Positions 45,992-57,528 of a stretch of DNA of 64,000 bases are shown here, one piece after another. The notes under the pieces were generated by a model. It saw only the letters and a program-made list of their open reading frames with translations. It searched no databases and was not told the origin of the DNA. The position numbers were made by a program, and so were the translations under genes. The DNA lies in NCBI GenBank assembly GCA_905221605.1, contig CAJNDS010002402.1, positions 310,001 through 374,000 on the forward strand, read 5' to 3'. The DNA comes from Symbiodinium natans (Eukaryota; Sar; Dinophyceae; Suessiales; Symbiodiniaceae). The first letter of the stretch is position 1, and each line of letters opens with the position of its first letter.

Positions 45992-46515
45992 GGTGTGGCA
46001 CGCGTGGCTGGTTTGGCGATGGTGGTGAGGCTAAACCAGAAGAACATCTCCCATGGAGCATAGTGGATGTGCCCTTGTTGCATGCAGCACCACATGACAG
46101 TGGGAGGAATCTACGGACAGACATTGGTTCATGATGTGGTACACTTGTCTCGCATCCTCGAGGCAACCTAATCCTCGAAAAACCGGAAGCAGAATCAGCT
46201 CCCAACTTCATGTGCCAGGCGGCCCTGAGTGGAAGCTGAAGTAGACATAGCCGGTGCTTTGGTGAGATTCTGCTAGGAGCACTTCCTGGGAGCAGCTCTC
46301 TTTCTGACAGCAACATCGCTGGAAGAGTGCTCCGGCATGATAAGATGCTGTCATTCTCTGCTTCAAGGCAGTCTTGCATCCGAGGTTGCAGCGGATGTTT
46401 GTCCCCCAAGCCTTGGCACTCCACCCTAGCAAGGGTGGATCACTTGATGAGTAACTCGGACTCGATGCACAAGTTTAAAGCCTTTGCGAAGCGAAGCTTG
46501 ACGGTGCACGCGTGG

Positions 46516-46517
<2 letters not shown>

Positions 46518-46570
<53 letters not shown>
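46518..46570. repeat. (TG)n microsatellite, about 26 units
   Basis: Almost perfect alternating TG over 53 bases, capable of forming Z-DNA. It is the longest dinucleotide tract in the window. Confidence 0.95.
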
Positions 46571-46576
<6 letters not shown>

Positions 46577-46864
46577 CTCCTGTTTGGAAAATGCACGCGT
46601 TAGGCAAATGCTACCTGCGGCACAGCCCATCCGTTGCTGTGGCTTTAGGTTCAACTGCGCTCTGAGCGCTTTCAGCGCGCTCTGCCACGGCTTTGCGAAT
46701 TGCGGAAAGCTTCAGTGGATCCCAGCACACCCCAAAAGTGCAAACGCTGATGCCAGCCACCGTCTCAGAGCCTTGCACATGTGTAGAGCATGGCGTTTCG
46801 CACAGAGAGTGTGGGAGAAACGATGATAAACGTAAGCTACTACGAGATAGGCTTCTCTCTCCAG

Positions 46865-47370
46865 TGTTTACTCCGAGGCCTCCGTGAGCTGCAGACCTTG
46901 CTTCGGCGTCTCTGCCCAGACCGGAGGCGCCAGGCAATTGAGCGTTGCCTTTCCCTTCACCAGCGTCGCCAGCTGGAACAGTGGATGCTGAGGCCAGGGT
47001 ATTTTGTCAAGGAAGTTTTGAAAGATCGCGTTCATATCCGTTCACTGTTCATCGACTTTCTACTCTAACGGGTGTTTCCGCATATTGCCCAGGAAGCAGC
47101 CGCAGAAGGTGGTCGGAAAGTCCAAAAGGAGGGGAGTCTTGACGGAACGTAGCCTCTGCAAGCGAGCAAATGGAAAGTTCCGTCCATTCGCGCCGGCCTG
47201 AGCATGACGTCTGTGCTAACCAACCTTGACGCTTCGGATCTCCCTTACAATGCGCACGAACTTACACGAACTTAGGTCCACCTTCACGCCGGCCTGTACG
47301 CACAGACACGAACCTGCAGGGATTTGGGCTTGGCAGTGTCAGGAATCGGAACCCTGATCCTCATGCAAGC
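46865..47370 (+). CDS. Exons of a possible dinoflagellate AP2-like protein family
   Basis: Three exons join in phase through two GC-AG introns: 46865-46992, 47093-47195 and 47276-~47370 (introns 46993-47092 and 47196-47275). The first is a helix-rich Arg/Leu/Gln segment (RRRQAIERCLSLHQRRQLEQ). The second is basic (KVVGKSKRRGV ... NGKFRPF). The third reads VHLHAGLYAQTRTCRDLGLA. Together, basic strand, GKF turn, Tyr-x-Gln-Thr-Arg and then an Ala/Leu helix recall the strand-strand-strand-helix plan of AP2/ERF DNA-binding domains and of large dinoflagellate-specific families annotated that way. This is recollection of a pattern, not an alignment. The two phase-correct joins make real coding likely; the family name is tentative. 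The frame stays open to 47980, so more exon may follow. Confidence 0.5.
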
Positions 47371-48721
47371 CCTCTGCAGAGCTGGGAGTTCTCGGGAGTC
47401 AGGGGAGTCAGTCTTTTCTCCCCAAGATCCCCGAGCGATCAAAGTCGTTGCCACTGAGTTGCAGATAGCCATCAAAGAGAGTCTGGCTTCGAGATATCTC
47501 TTGGACAAGAAGATTGGTGTGGTCTTTCGAACCCGCATTGCGATTTGCGATGGCGAGCTTGCCACTCCCACCCGAAGAGATCCGGAGTCTGCCCTGGAAG
47601 ACTGGAGCACGGTTCAACGAGCAGCAGCCATGGGCTTTCGCACAAACCGCGACTCCTGCCAAACGCTCCTGTGCGCCTTGCGCGGTGCACGGACCTCCGA
47701 GCGTGGCTCTGGGGGCATTGAGGGCTCCATCAGCGCCGGGCCTCTAGGTTCGCTGAGCCTTGGCACGAAGATGCTCGAAGCCTTAAGGGAAAGCCTAAGA
47801 GAGTGCCCAAGAAAAGACGACAGGGCTGTGGCATGTTGCGGATGGTTGCGGTGTTCCGGACTTAGGAAGCTCCAGAACTATGGGCCATGCCGCTCTGACA
47901 GTGAGACGGGATGTGCCACCCTCTGTGCTTGTGCAAGCACAGTCCCAGAGAGTGATTGCTTTGCCCAGCACGCAGACTGAAGAAGCATACCGTTGCTTGC
48001 ACAATGCGAACGATACTCGATGGCAGGGCATATGCCAACTGCCGTTTCGGCTACTTAGCACATCCTTCGCTAGTACCGCAGTGAGCGCTGTGAAAGGACA
48101 GAAACAAAAGCTCGGTCATGCCAGGCGGCCAGTTGATCTCCATTTATGGGAAGTTTGTGGAAGTTTGCTGTTCATTTGCATAGATGCACTTTAGATGTTC
48201 ACGTCGTGGGATGTCTGCAAAGCTTTGTCGGCAATTGTGTAGATGAGCGGGGGGCTGTGTTTATTTGGTTTTGCCCCAAGATCTTGAAAGGACAGGCGTC
48301 GGTCGCCCAACGTGGTGCTTGTCAGATCCCGTCAGCATGTGTCGGCCCTTCCAGCTGCGATAGGTTCATGGTGTTCTAGAAGCTATACTGAACGGGCATG
48401 TTACTCTGTTTTATCTTACGCCCACCCGGCCAGCCATCGTGAGACTCGTAAGACCAGAGCGGATGCAGTAGTATGCGATGCTCCAGCTTCTGCCAGTGTA
48501 GGACCAACAGCGCAGAACATTCAGAGAATTGAGATTGGAATGGTCAGGCGGACCCGCAATGGTCTGAAGACAATCGTCGTGTTGACCGGCGCCTTTCTTG
48601 TACCGCGACTACAGCGTTCCAGCACATCAAGATCGAGCTGCTGCTTGCTCCCACGTTGCAGATGGAGTTGCTGTCGGTTGTTTGCTGGCTGTTGCTTATA
48701 ATCGAAAGCACGTGGGAGATT

Positions 48722-51700
48722 TCAAGATCTTGACAAGGGGCATGCGATGGGCACCTGCCATTCCACTTCCCATTCATCCCGGCATGCGGGTGGAAGCTTT
48801 GTGGGAAGAAGATCTGCAATGGTACCCAGCCACTGTCCGCCAGGTGGGGTAAAGTGTTCACCCATCCTGTTCGCATGAGTCCTCTTTTGCCCCTCGTCAA
48901 GGAGTTCATGGTTGGCCTGGATCCCTGCAAGCACTCAAGCACTAGTCCCTATTATTGCCTTAGGACGGGATCTTCCTTGTGCACCGGATTCACCTTAGAA
49001 TGGATGTCAGACGTACTGTGTTCACCTTTAGGATCGGAAGTGAGCCAGGCGAACAGGGTGATAGTCCCTTCGTATTCGGAGATTAACGCCCGCGGCACAT
49101 TTTCTTTGCAATGTCTTGGCTCTGCCTGCAAACAGGACTTCCAGAACGGAACTTGTCTTGTACTGTGGGACGACCCAGATGGAGGGCCCGAGCTTTCCCA
49201 TTGTGCAGTTCCAGACCTCCGAATTCTACGTTTGTCCTATTCTCCTGGAGACTTGCCTTCAAACCTGGGCTGGTCATGTTAGGTCACTACAAGCTTGTGT
49301 GTGAGCCGTCAAGGGTTAGAGTCGAGTTTTCCTCGTTGCACAAGTTGCCCTGTCTCGCAGACTCGAGCAAGCAATCCAGGCTGAGCCAGCAGCTTCATGC
49401 GCATATCAGTTTGATCCAGAGCAGCTAGGTGCTAGATAGGTGGATCGAGGGGAGGGCATAGATTCGACAATAGACGGGCGAACGATCTGCTCCGCGGACC
49501 GGAGACTGCCTTAGAAGCGGTCCTCCAGCTGCCAGATCAACTTGCCAAGAAACGCAGCCGGGCGTGCGCGTTCAAACGTCGTTCTCCATCATTGTGGCTT
49601 TCTCGCCCTCTCTTCCCCCCCCTCTCTACTCCCCTCTCTACTCCCCTCTCTACCCCCCTCTCTACCCCCCTCTCTACCCCCCCCCCCTCTCTCCGCTCTC
49701 CCACCCTCTCTCCCACCCTCTCTCCCACCCTCTCTCCCACCCTCTCTCCCACCCTCTCTCCCACCCTCGCTCCCAGCCTCTCTCCCAGCCTTTCTCCCAC
49801 CCACTCTCTCTCACCCACTCTCTCCCACCCTCTCTTACCCACTCTCTGTCACCCTGACCGCATTCCGTCCTACCCACGAGCAGCCGCCTCGCTGACGACA
49901 TCGCCCGCCCGCCTACATTGTGGTCTTAGTGAATTCTTCCGCAGAATTTGATCAGATGCTTAAAACCACGAGCGCACCCACTCGTACCTTCCTTTTCGCA
50001 TGACATCCATGTCCAAATCAACAGCAGCTCGCGTACCCCATGATGTACTATTTTCTTGCTTTGTGATGGTTAGGACACCTGGTGCTCGCAATGTTCGAGG
50101 ACGGCGAGTGGTACAACGCAACAGTTGTCAAGGACGCAGCACAACGGGAGCGAAACTTCTAGATGACAGCCTTTCCGGATGCCACTCAGGACCTATCATT
50201 CTAACTTCCATGCCCAAGCAGACGTGTTTGACTCGGAAGGATCTGCGCAATGGCACATTTATCGTCTCCTGGGATGACCCTGATGGAGGACAAGATGGGA
50301 TACAATATGTAGACGCGCCTGCGGCTGTTTTGAAACCTGATCAAAGCTGAGGACAAACATTTGCGGATTAAAGTGTCGGTTGGTGCTAGACCAAAACAGC
50401 AGGGGACAACTGCGGGAACACCTCGCCTGCCTAGCCATTCCCTTTGCCAATGCATAGGGGATGTGTTGCTGCTTCCGAGCTTGCTTCAGCAGATATCAAG
50501 CCAAAGTTCAAGCGAGGTCCTACAATTGTTGTCGAAAGGGATAATACCCCCTCAAGGAAAAGATGCCCTCAACACAACACGTTGAGTCGATTCTCACAGA
50601 ATGGCTGTGAACCGATGAGTAGACATGAATGTAGAACCCCTAGATGTGGTTTCTCTCGTGTATCGCGTTGGTGAAACGAGCGACCCAGAGCTGGACAGAG
50701 GACCGGAGACGTCGATCTGCGATGCTGAGGAGATGAGGTTTCTTGTATGAAAATTTAAAGCTTTTAAGCAGCAGCAAGGAACCACAACGTGATGCACCTA
50801 GCGCTTGCTGCGTTCTCTGGACAAGACAGGCTTGTGCCGACGTAGTGCGCTCAAATCGCAGGGTTTGATGTGTAGGTTTTGGGCTGAGAGCGTCTTCCTC
50901 TTGAACCCTGAGACCCTTTGCTTGAGAGCCCCTTTGAATTTTGCAGGCTTGGGGTGTGGGATGTAGTTGAAATCTACTTGAAATCTACCGACTTTATCAT
51001 GGCTGGCCCCTGATCATAGCAATGCCAAGAGCAACACTTGCTATTGCCGGCAACAGGCAGACCCGAGACGCTTCAGCAATGCGTCGCCTGAGGATCGTGG
51101 AAGTTGACGATGACTACATGAAAGGGGATTGGGTGGAGGCCATGTTTGAGGCCGATCAGGAATGGTACCCCGGCGTTGTGGAGGACCCAGCTCTCGGGCA
51201 ACACGGTCTCTGCGTGCTGAGTTCATAGCCATGAACAGGAGGTCTTTCCCAACAACACGTTCCTCGTGCAATGGGATGATCCTGACGGCGGACCAGAGAC
51301 AAGTCTCTGTCTGCCGCGATACATGATGCTGGACCTCATTCAGATTTGATGACAGTTGCTACTGTGTGCATCACACCCGATGGCATCCTTGCCGCCTCCA
51401 ACCCAAGGAAGCATCACCAGGTATTCTGTGACTACCAGGCCGAGCAGCGCAGAGTTGATGGCATTCAGAACCTTCAGAACCCGGTTTGTGAAGCTCACAG
51501 CCTCACAGCCTTTCACAGTACATGGAGAGGTGACTTCAAAGCTTCATGTACATTGTGCTTCCAGGTGGGGGACCGAGTGGATGCCAGATCCGCCAGCGGC
51601 GACGCTTGGCTATGGAGTACGGAGCCCACGAAAGCCTAGGAAGCAGCAGACGAAGCACCAAAAGAAGCCAAAGCTTATCAAAGCCTCCTGGGCTTGCAAT

Positions 51701-52290
51701 TCAGTGCCCTCTCCAAATGTCCCATCTTATCGCCCCTGCCCAGGAGCTGCGACCTGCTGTCATTGGAGAAATGCATCCAGACGGTGCGCGTTGAAGTGCA
51801 CTTGCGACAGTCTAAAGTCTAAACCACCTGCAAGTTGGACCAGGTTCTTTCGGAGTGCAATGGGAGACCGACGCATCAGAGGGTCGCCACATCTGCTGGG
51901 CCGAAGAGCCTCAAATCAAGAACAGAGCGATGCGTTACAGCTACCAGGAAATAAGCAACTTTGTCAACTTTGAATGTTGCACGCCGAGGACTTGAAAGGA
52001 GTCAGGCGAGACTACTGCATTGGCGATAGGCCCGCGATGGCTTGCGCTTGTAGTGGTTCTGTAGGGTCATGTTCTCCTCCAGCAGATGCGCAGGGTGGAA
52101 GCACTGTATCCAGGGACCTGGGAATGGCAGAGCGGCATTGTGAGGTTGGGCAGAAACAGAACCAAACTGAAGCAAAGCTGCAGCCTGCAGCTCTTGGGCT
52201 GTGTCACGCTCTCCGCTGGGATCGAGGCGCCAGCTCGAGTATGGTGCCTTCGAGATCCGCTGGGACCAGCCTGGTGATGGGCCGATGTCA
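48722..52290 (+). CDS. Tandem Tudor-like domain protein, four units over eight exons
   Basis: Each unit is split in two. The first half has the pattern (G)xxVEAxxExxxxWYPAxV: 48779-48846 (MRVEALWEEDLQWYPATV), ~50078-50145 (VLAMFEDGEWYNATVV), ~51114-51183 (WVEAMFEADQEWYPGVV) and ~52086-52145 (RRVEALYPGTWEWQSGIV). The second half has NGTFxVxWDDPDGGPE: ~49136-49200, ~50247-50300, ~51246-51300 and ~52221-52275 (diverged, RWDQPGDGP). Strand order and the aromatic Trp-Tyr positions match Tudor-type folds, which read methylated Lys or Arg in histones and RNA-binding proteins. Units recur about every 1.0-1.3 kb, implying duplication of an exon pair. An acidic frame at 52378-52460 may be a later exon. 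Exact borders, 5' and 3' ends were not resolved. Tudor/Agenet membership is inference from motif shape. Confidence 0.6.
49606..49850. repeat. Polypyrimidine tandem repeat, 12-bp unit
   Basis: About 240 bases, nearly all C and T on the + strand. A first block of CTCTACTCCCCT-type units is followed by CCCACCCTCTCT-type units. The unit length is a multiple of three, so long Ser/Leu/Pro frames appear on one strand and Gly/Arg/Glu frames on the other; these are artefacts. It lies in an intron of the Tudor-like gene between units 1 and 2. The mirror-like homopyrimidine tract could form triplex (H-) DNA. Confidence 0.9.
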
Positions 52291-53677
52291 TCCATGAGTG
52301 TTCCGGTTCCCTGGATAGCTTTGGTGCTTCTTGAGTCAGATGGCTCCGATGCTGTTGTGTGGGCCGGCTAGCTGAGGAAGAGATGTCGCTTCTTCAAGAA
52401 GTAGACGATGAGGAAGCTCCGCTGCTTTCGACGACACAAGACTGCATTTCGAAGGACTGAAGTGTCATGAGCAGCCGAGCAGGACTGGTTCAGCGAGGAC
52501 CTGAATGAGGACTACACAGGCGATCAACGCGTTCGCACGTTCTTGGCCGGAGCCCTGCAGTTGTGAGGCGAGGAACCTGATGATTCACCTCCAGCACAAG
52601 AAGAGGCTGCGACTTGGGAGGGTCTTAGGGCATTTTGGGGGTCTTAGGGTTGACTGCAGAGTGAGGCGAGCCTCTTCAAGCTGCCCAGGTCATTTTCCAA
52701 ACGTCCAGCGCAAAGCCGATGGACAAGAGTTGCAAAAGGCTGGAGAAGTCTGGACAGCACCAGTATCTAAACATGTAGCATCAACGATACTGAGTATACT
52801 ACTTCTCTGTGTGCCTCGAGGCAGCTTGCAGGGCTTCCTGAAGTCCAGTGCTCCCCGGTGTGAGATAGGTGAGGCAACGGGTGAGTGTCCTAAACAGCCA
52901 TGATTCTTGACAGAAAGGCGGACTTAACAAGCGGCAAACTACAGAATGTTGAAGCAGAGACTTAAGTCCTCAAGCAAAGAGCCCAGAACATACCAAGGCC
53001 TGTGGGTCCATTCGACTGAGACACAGATGTTTCGGCGAGGGCGTCCGAGCCATTCATCTCGCTTGTGGACGGTTTTCTGCCTAAGTTGAGAAGAGTTCAA
53101 CCCGTGTGGCAAGTGATTCGTGGTTACTCGTGGTTCTTCTTTCGTGCTTTTAAAGTGTGCCGGACTGTGTATCGCAGGTTGCAAACGGGCCACAGCTTAC
53201 CCTGATTCTTGGATGCTCTTGAGCAAATGCCGTCCCCATGCAAGATTGTAGCGCTCAAGAGCAGTCTCTGCAAGGAACCCGCGGCAGAGAGGCCATCGCC
53301 GCAACTGGCGGCAAAGACAAGTCTCCAAGCTCCTGGGGTCGACGGTGATTCGACACCTGCCGTACACCATGCGAAGCAGCAGAGAGTTCATGGAACTTAG
53401 TTCGAGCGAGCTTGTGCCCACAAATTCCGTGGTCTCTTCTAAGGCCTGATTCCGAGCCGGCACTTGGTTCAAAGGCCTGCTGTCGGAGCCAGAAAAGGTG
53501 CCTTCTTGCTCAACTTGTAGCTGGGCTATGGGCTGGCTTCTTCAAGCCATCTCTTTCTTGAGATGGCTTGATGCTCAGAGCTGCCCGCAACTTGCACATT
53601 TTCGACTCCACAACAGGAAGCCATCAGTTCCATTGGATTTCTGCTCGAAGTTTATTCGTTTGGAACTTGGGCTGACG

Positions 53678-53688
53678 TTTGGCTCAAG
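53678..53688 (+). other. Spliced-leader-like 11-mer TTTGGCTCAAG
   Basis: Identical to the last eleven bases of the dinoflagellate spliced leader; by chance an 11-mer is expected about 0.015 times per strand in 64 kb. The bases before it do not match the leader, as in truncated relics left by reinserted mRNAs. No recognisable gene follows directly, so if real it marks an unannotated or decayed retrocopy. Confidence 0.45.
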
Positions 53689-54098
53689 GGCGGGCGTTTA
53701 GCCCGCTCCCCACCGCTTTCAACGTCAGCGAGGCACTGTGCGGGAAACCGCTCAGGGGCCAACATGGCCACGGGCCCAGACGGAGTTGCTTCATAGGTCA
53801 TCTACTCCCTTGGGATATTTTACATTTTCCCGTAGTTGGTTTAAGAGGATCATATTCAGGAACATGTTTCAGAAGGTTATAAGACAATATGAGGGCCGCC
53901 CTAGTCTGCTTGAAGTCCTTGTGGTGGTCCCTGCATCTCAGGGCCTTGGGCCTCTTTTCCTGGCCCTGTGTGCCGCAGGGGTGTCAGGCACCGGAGAGTC
54001 GTGCTCGCCATGTCCGGTTCCGGTGATTCTGTGGAGGCCTCCACCAAGCATCGCCCTGGGAGCTCCGGGTGAGGCACGCCGCCTTGGAAGTTTCATCT

Positions 54099-54176
54099 GG
54101 GGGTTTACGATATTTAGGGTTACCTTTTTGGGGTCCTTACTGTACTATAAGGGGATCCTACAATTTGGGGGTCTAT
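54099..54176. repeat. Third copy of the GGGG/CCCC dispersed element (inverted)
   Basis: Read in reverse it shares ACCCCAAAT.GT.GGATCCCCTTAT with the copy at 28.4 kb; read forward it shares GGGGGTTTACGA with the same copy. Both orientations matching means that the element is itself near-palindromic. Confidence 0.6.
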
Positions 54177-57100
54177 ATTAGTTCGATACCATTCAGCACC
54201 GTGGTTGAGGACCTTGAGCGACATCTGGCATCTGACTCGCCCAAGAACTCCAGCCTTGCTGTCCTGGCCTAACCGGACATATCAGAAACTGCAACGATGC
54301 CATTTCTTTTCACTTAGGCAGAGCAGCACCTTTATCAAGAATCTTGACTACAAGCTGAGACTGAGGGCCGGCAGCTTAGAAGGCAAGTCCAGTGTCTGGC
54401 ATCAAGCCAACTTGCTGCCTTCAATGCAGATGCCCTCGGTCCGCGGTTTTAAGTCCGGATGACGATGGGTATGTTTTCGGGCAAAGGGAGGTGAATTTAG
54501 GAGCCACAAAAATGCCTAAATACCTTTCCTCTGCCTGAGACCTCCTGAGACGGTCTTGCTGGGCATGGTGCTTCTCTTGTGATCCGCGCCTTTCCTGGTT
54601 CCCTTGTGCTGAACTTCAGGTGTGCAGTGCATATCCGGGCGAGGCACCTTTCGAAGTGCTTCTCAATGAGGCAGCAGGGCTTTTCTCAACCTTGGAATGT
54701 GGACTCACAGCCCAGGGAGGCAGTGTTGGGCCACAATTACACTTAAAACATTCTCTGGTCAGTGCTTGGCTCAGCAAGGATACAATCCAGAAGGAGCTAG
54801 CGCTTGCACCTCAATCATGGTTGGTGATGCTTCTTTCATTAGCAACATCCGGCCGTCCCACCTCGCAAGCTAAGGTACAAGAAGTGCTTCGAGTACACTG
54901 GTGACCTGCGTTCGGGTGACAATGTGAACCTGAAGGCCACAACAGTGAGATGGTCCCCTTACAACGCACAGCAAGCCTTTAAGACAGGTTGCCGGACTTG
55001 ACACTGGCGCTTTCACCATTGACACGCTCCCCAGAGAGGATGCCACACTCATCCTGGTGCCTTGGAGTTTCCCAAAGCCATAGTGGCGCTTGAGGATGAA
55101 CCATGATGAGCCCACAGATGCAGTAAGGTTGGTAAGGTTGGCAAGGTTGGTGTACTTGGCCCCCACGTAATATGAGAGAGCAGATGAGATCCAAGGGCTA
55201 CCGCCGCTTCCGCCGCTTCTGCCGCTTCCGCCGTTTCCGCCGACCCCGAAAAAGCCGTTTTTTCAGCAAGCGCCGGCAAGAGGTGGGAGCAACGAACGAC
55301 AGGCAGCCAAAATGCCTCGGCAGCACAGCGATGAGGGCATGGCAGCGCACGATGTTTCTAAATCCTGAGAAAAGAAAGACTCTCGGGGGGTCGGGTGCGG
55401 GGGTAGGAAATGCACGTGCAGCTTCTGGAGGGGGGGGGGCGGTTTCGTCGGGTTTGCGGCGACGGGGGTTTGTGCAGCAGGTCAGGGGGGGTATCAACAT
55501 CTAGAACAAAATTGGGCGCATCTTTGCTGGCCCTCGCCCCTGGCCGGCGAATAGCTTCATGGTGGGACATGGTGATACACCGTCGTTGCGTCATGCCCAT
55601 CACACAGCATTTGTGGTGTGCAGTAAAGCAGGCGCCTCATATCGCTTTAGTGAAGTTGGGTTAGCATCCCTGAGGTGATTCAGCGACACGACCGCGCCAG
55701 TATGGCAGTGTCCTTTGCGTTGCTTGGACTGCTTAGTCACCACACCGTTTCAGTACTGTCTTAAAAATCTTCAGCAAAGCAAAAAAGAGGGCCTGCTGGA
55801 TGATTCTGTCAGGTCCCATGTCTTTGCAGGACTGTCTGGGCCGCAGGTTGCCTTGCTGGATGCCTTTCAGGCGAAGGGGGCTGTTTGGATTTTCAGGCTG
55901 TTGGCTCATCGCTTGCCATTGGCAGGGGCCATCGTCCTCACTGGTCGAAATACGGCCGGAGGTGTGGCGTTGCTCCCACTCACCGTCGCTTACGGCACAG
56001 CCCGCTCCGCAGGGTGGCGATGACAACGCTGACACGCTGAGGTGCGCTGCGGACTTCCCACGTCTTGGAGAGTTTCGGCTGTGAACTACGCTTACAGGTA
56101 CAACTCCGTCATGTCTTTGGAGGAAGGTGACTACGAGGTGACACTAACACGACACTTTTTTTGCTTGTCGTTGCTGCCGCATGACAAAAAGGTGGTCCTC
56201 CACCAGGGCAAGAAGAAGCGTGAGGCAATGAGCTGTCGAAGGGCTTACGCCGGTAGTAAAAACATTGTACCCAAAATAGCATAGCATAGCATACCCATTC
56301 CAAGCACTTCCAAGCTTCTTCCAAGCCTCTTCCAAGCTGTTTTGCAATGATGCGCAGTACGAGTTCAGCGCGCAGCTGGGCCCCAAGCGGCGGATGTGGC
56401 TGGGCCCTTCTTTGTCAACTCCCGCAAGCTTCGGCAGCTGGGAAGGTCTAACGAGGCCTATGTCATGATTCGATGTGGCGAAGCACTCAATGCTCTGGCA
56501 GCAGTTTCGGGAGCTCTTGCAGTTTCAAGCGCTGTCACACAAGATTGTCTCCGAGCTCCTGCAATCTTAAAAAGCTACCGAAGGTGTGAATTCTGATTTC
56601 ATGGAGAACTTCAAGGAGGAGCCGGCAATCTGTCGCTGCCGTCTTGATTGTCTAGGTTGGTGGTGGAAACCAGCCTCCGATTCTTGCTAGTGCAAGCTGC
56701 AACGCGATTCTTGCTCGAACGCATCACTGTCCTCTGCGTGCCCAAGCCTTCGCAAAAGATGTGTATATCGACATGTTGAGTCTTTAGCAATGACAGCATT
56801 GAGCATGGGGACTACTAATGACTACTAAAGTCACTTACTCTCAGCCTTCGAAGGAGTTTGGCTGAGTTTGACAGGTTGCCGTTCAGGTTGGCCGTTGCCA
56901 ATGTCCAGCCATGGACCTCATGGACCACCAAAGTCTCGGCTGTGTCTCTATGGCACCGATGCCCAGCGGCAGAAGCTGAGATTTTGTGGCCGGCCTGGCC
57001 GGCGCCAAAGCGGCAACATGAAAAGCTCCCAGCTTCAACCAGGAGGTGCATCAGGTCCATTGCTTCCATTGCTTCAAGCGGTCCTTCAAGTCCTCGGCAC

Positions 57101-57528
57101 GAGATGGCTGCAGGAAATTCTCGGTTGTAGCAGGGTGCCGCATGCCCTTTCAAAGGACATCTTCCATGCCCTGCGGCTGCCTGACGAGCGACCCGAGCAG
57201 TTGTGCATGAACTGCGCAGTCCATGACAAGTTGCACAGAGCTCTGCAACACCTGCAGATCACGCGCCTTGAGACAGAAAGAAGAATCGAGGTACTTGCCG
57301 AGCAGTATGCGTCTGTGCGAAAGCACGTCACCACAGTGCAACGCACGACCTGTGGAGAAGTGGGAGCAGGACACTCAACCAGACACAGAAGGCCTCTGAA
57401 AGACGGCTCCGACATGCTACGGCCGTCATCACAGAAGTTCCTGGGGCGCGACGCCGAGTTCTATGGGTCATGCTGAGTTGGCAAATCTCCTGAAAATATT
57501 GGAGCTAGGCAGCTAGGTTCGAAAACTG

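Larger units (their letters stand above)
44321..46864. other. Gene-poor interval with telomere-like repeats and microsatellite
   Basis: No supported + strand gene. It contains the CCCTAAA-type block at about 45190-45295 and the long (GT)n tract at 46518-46570. A minus-strand frame at 45542-45991 is listed separately. Confidence 0.45.
52500..57480 (+). other. Unassigned exon-like pieces
   Basis: Several frames look protein-like without a family: 52501-52560 (acidic, EDLNEDYTGDQRVRTFLAG); 54618-54902 after a cag acceptor (contains ELALAPQSWLVMLLSLATSG); ~54903-54955 (DLRSGDNVNLKATTVR); ~54985-55070; ~56095-56150; ~56470-56570; and a 202-codon open frame at 56868-57476 with a helical core (ALQHLQITRLETERRIEVL). 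A 9-bp GCCGCTTCC repeat at ~55200-55245 and a CTTCCAAGC repeat at ~56300-56340 are simple-sequence. On the minus strand, 53197-53472 is also protein-like. I could not join these into a gene. Confidence 0.3.

Noticed and set aside
49537..49951. Leu/Pro/Ser- and Gly/Arg/Glu-rich frames over the pyrimidine tract
   Set aside because: Pure products of the 12-bp repeat; no start context or flanking domain.
54903..54955. Riboflavin-synthase-like motif (SGDNVNLKA)
   Set aside because: Only one short word matches; no second barrel repeat or catalytic residues were found around it.
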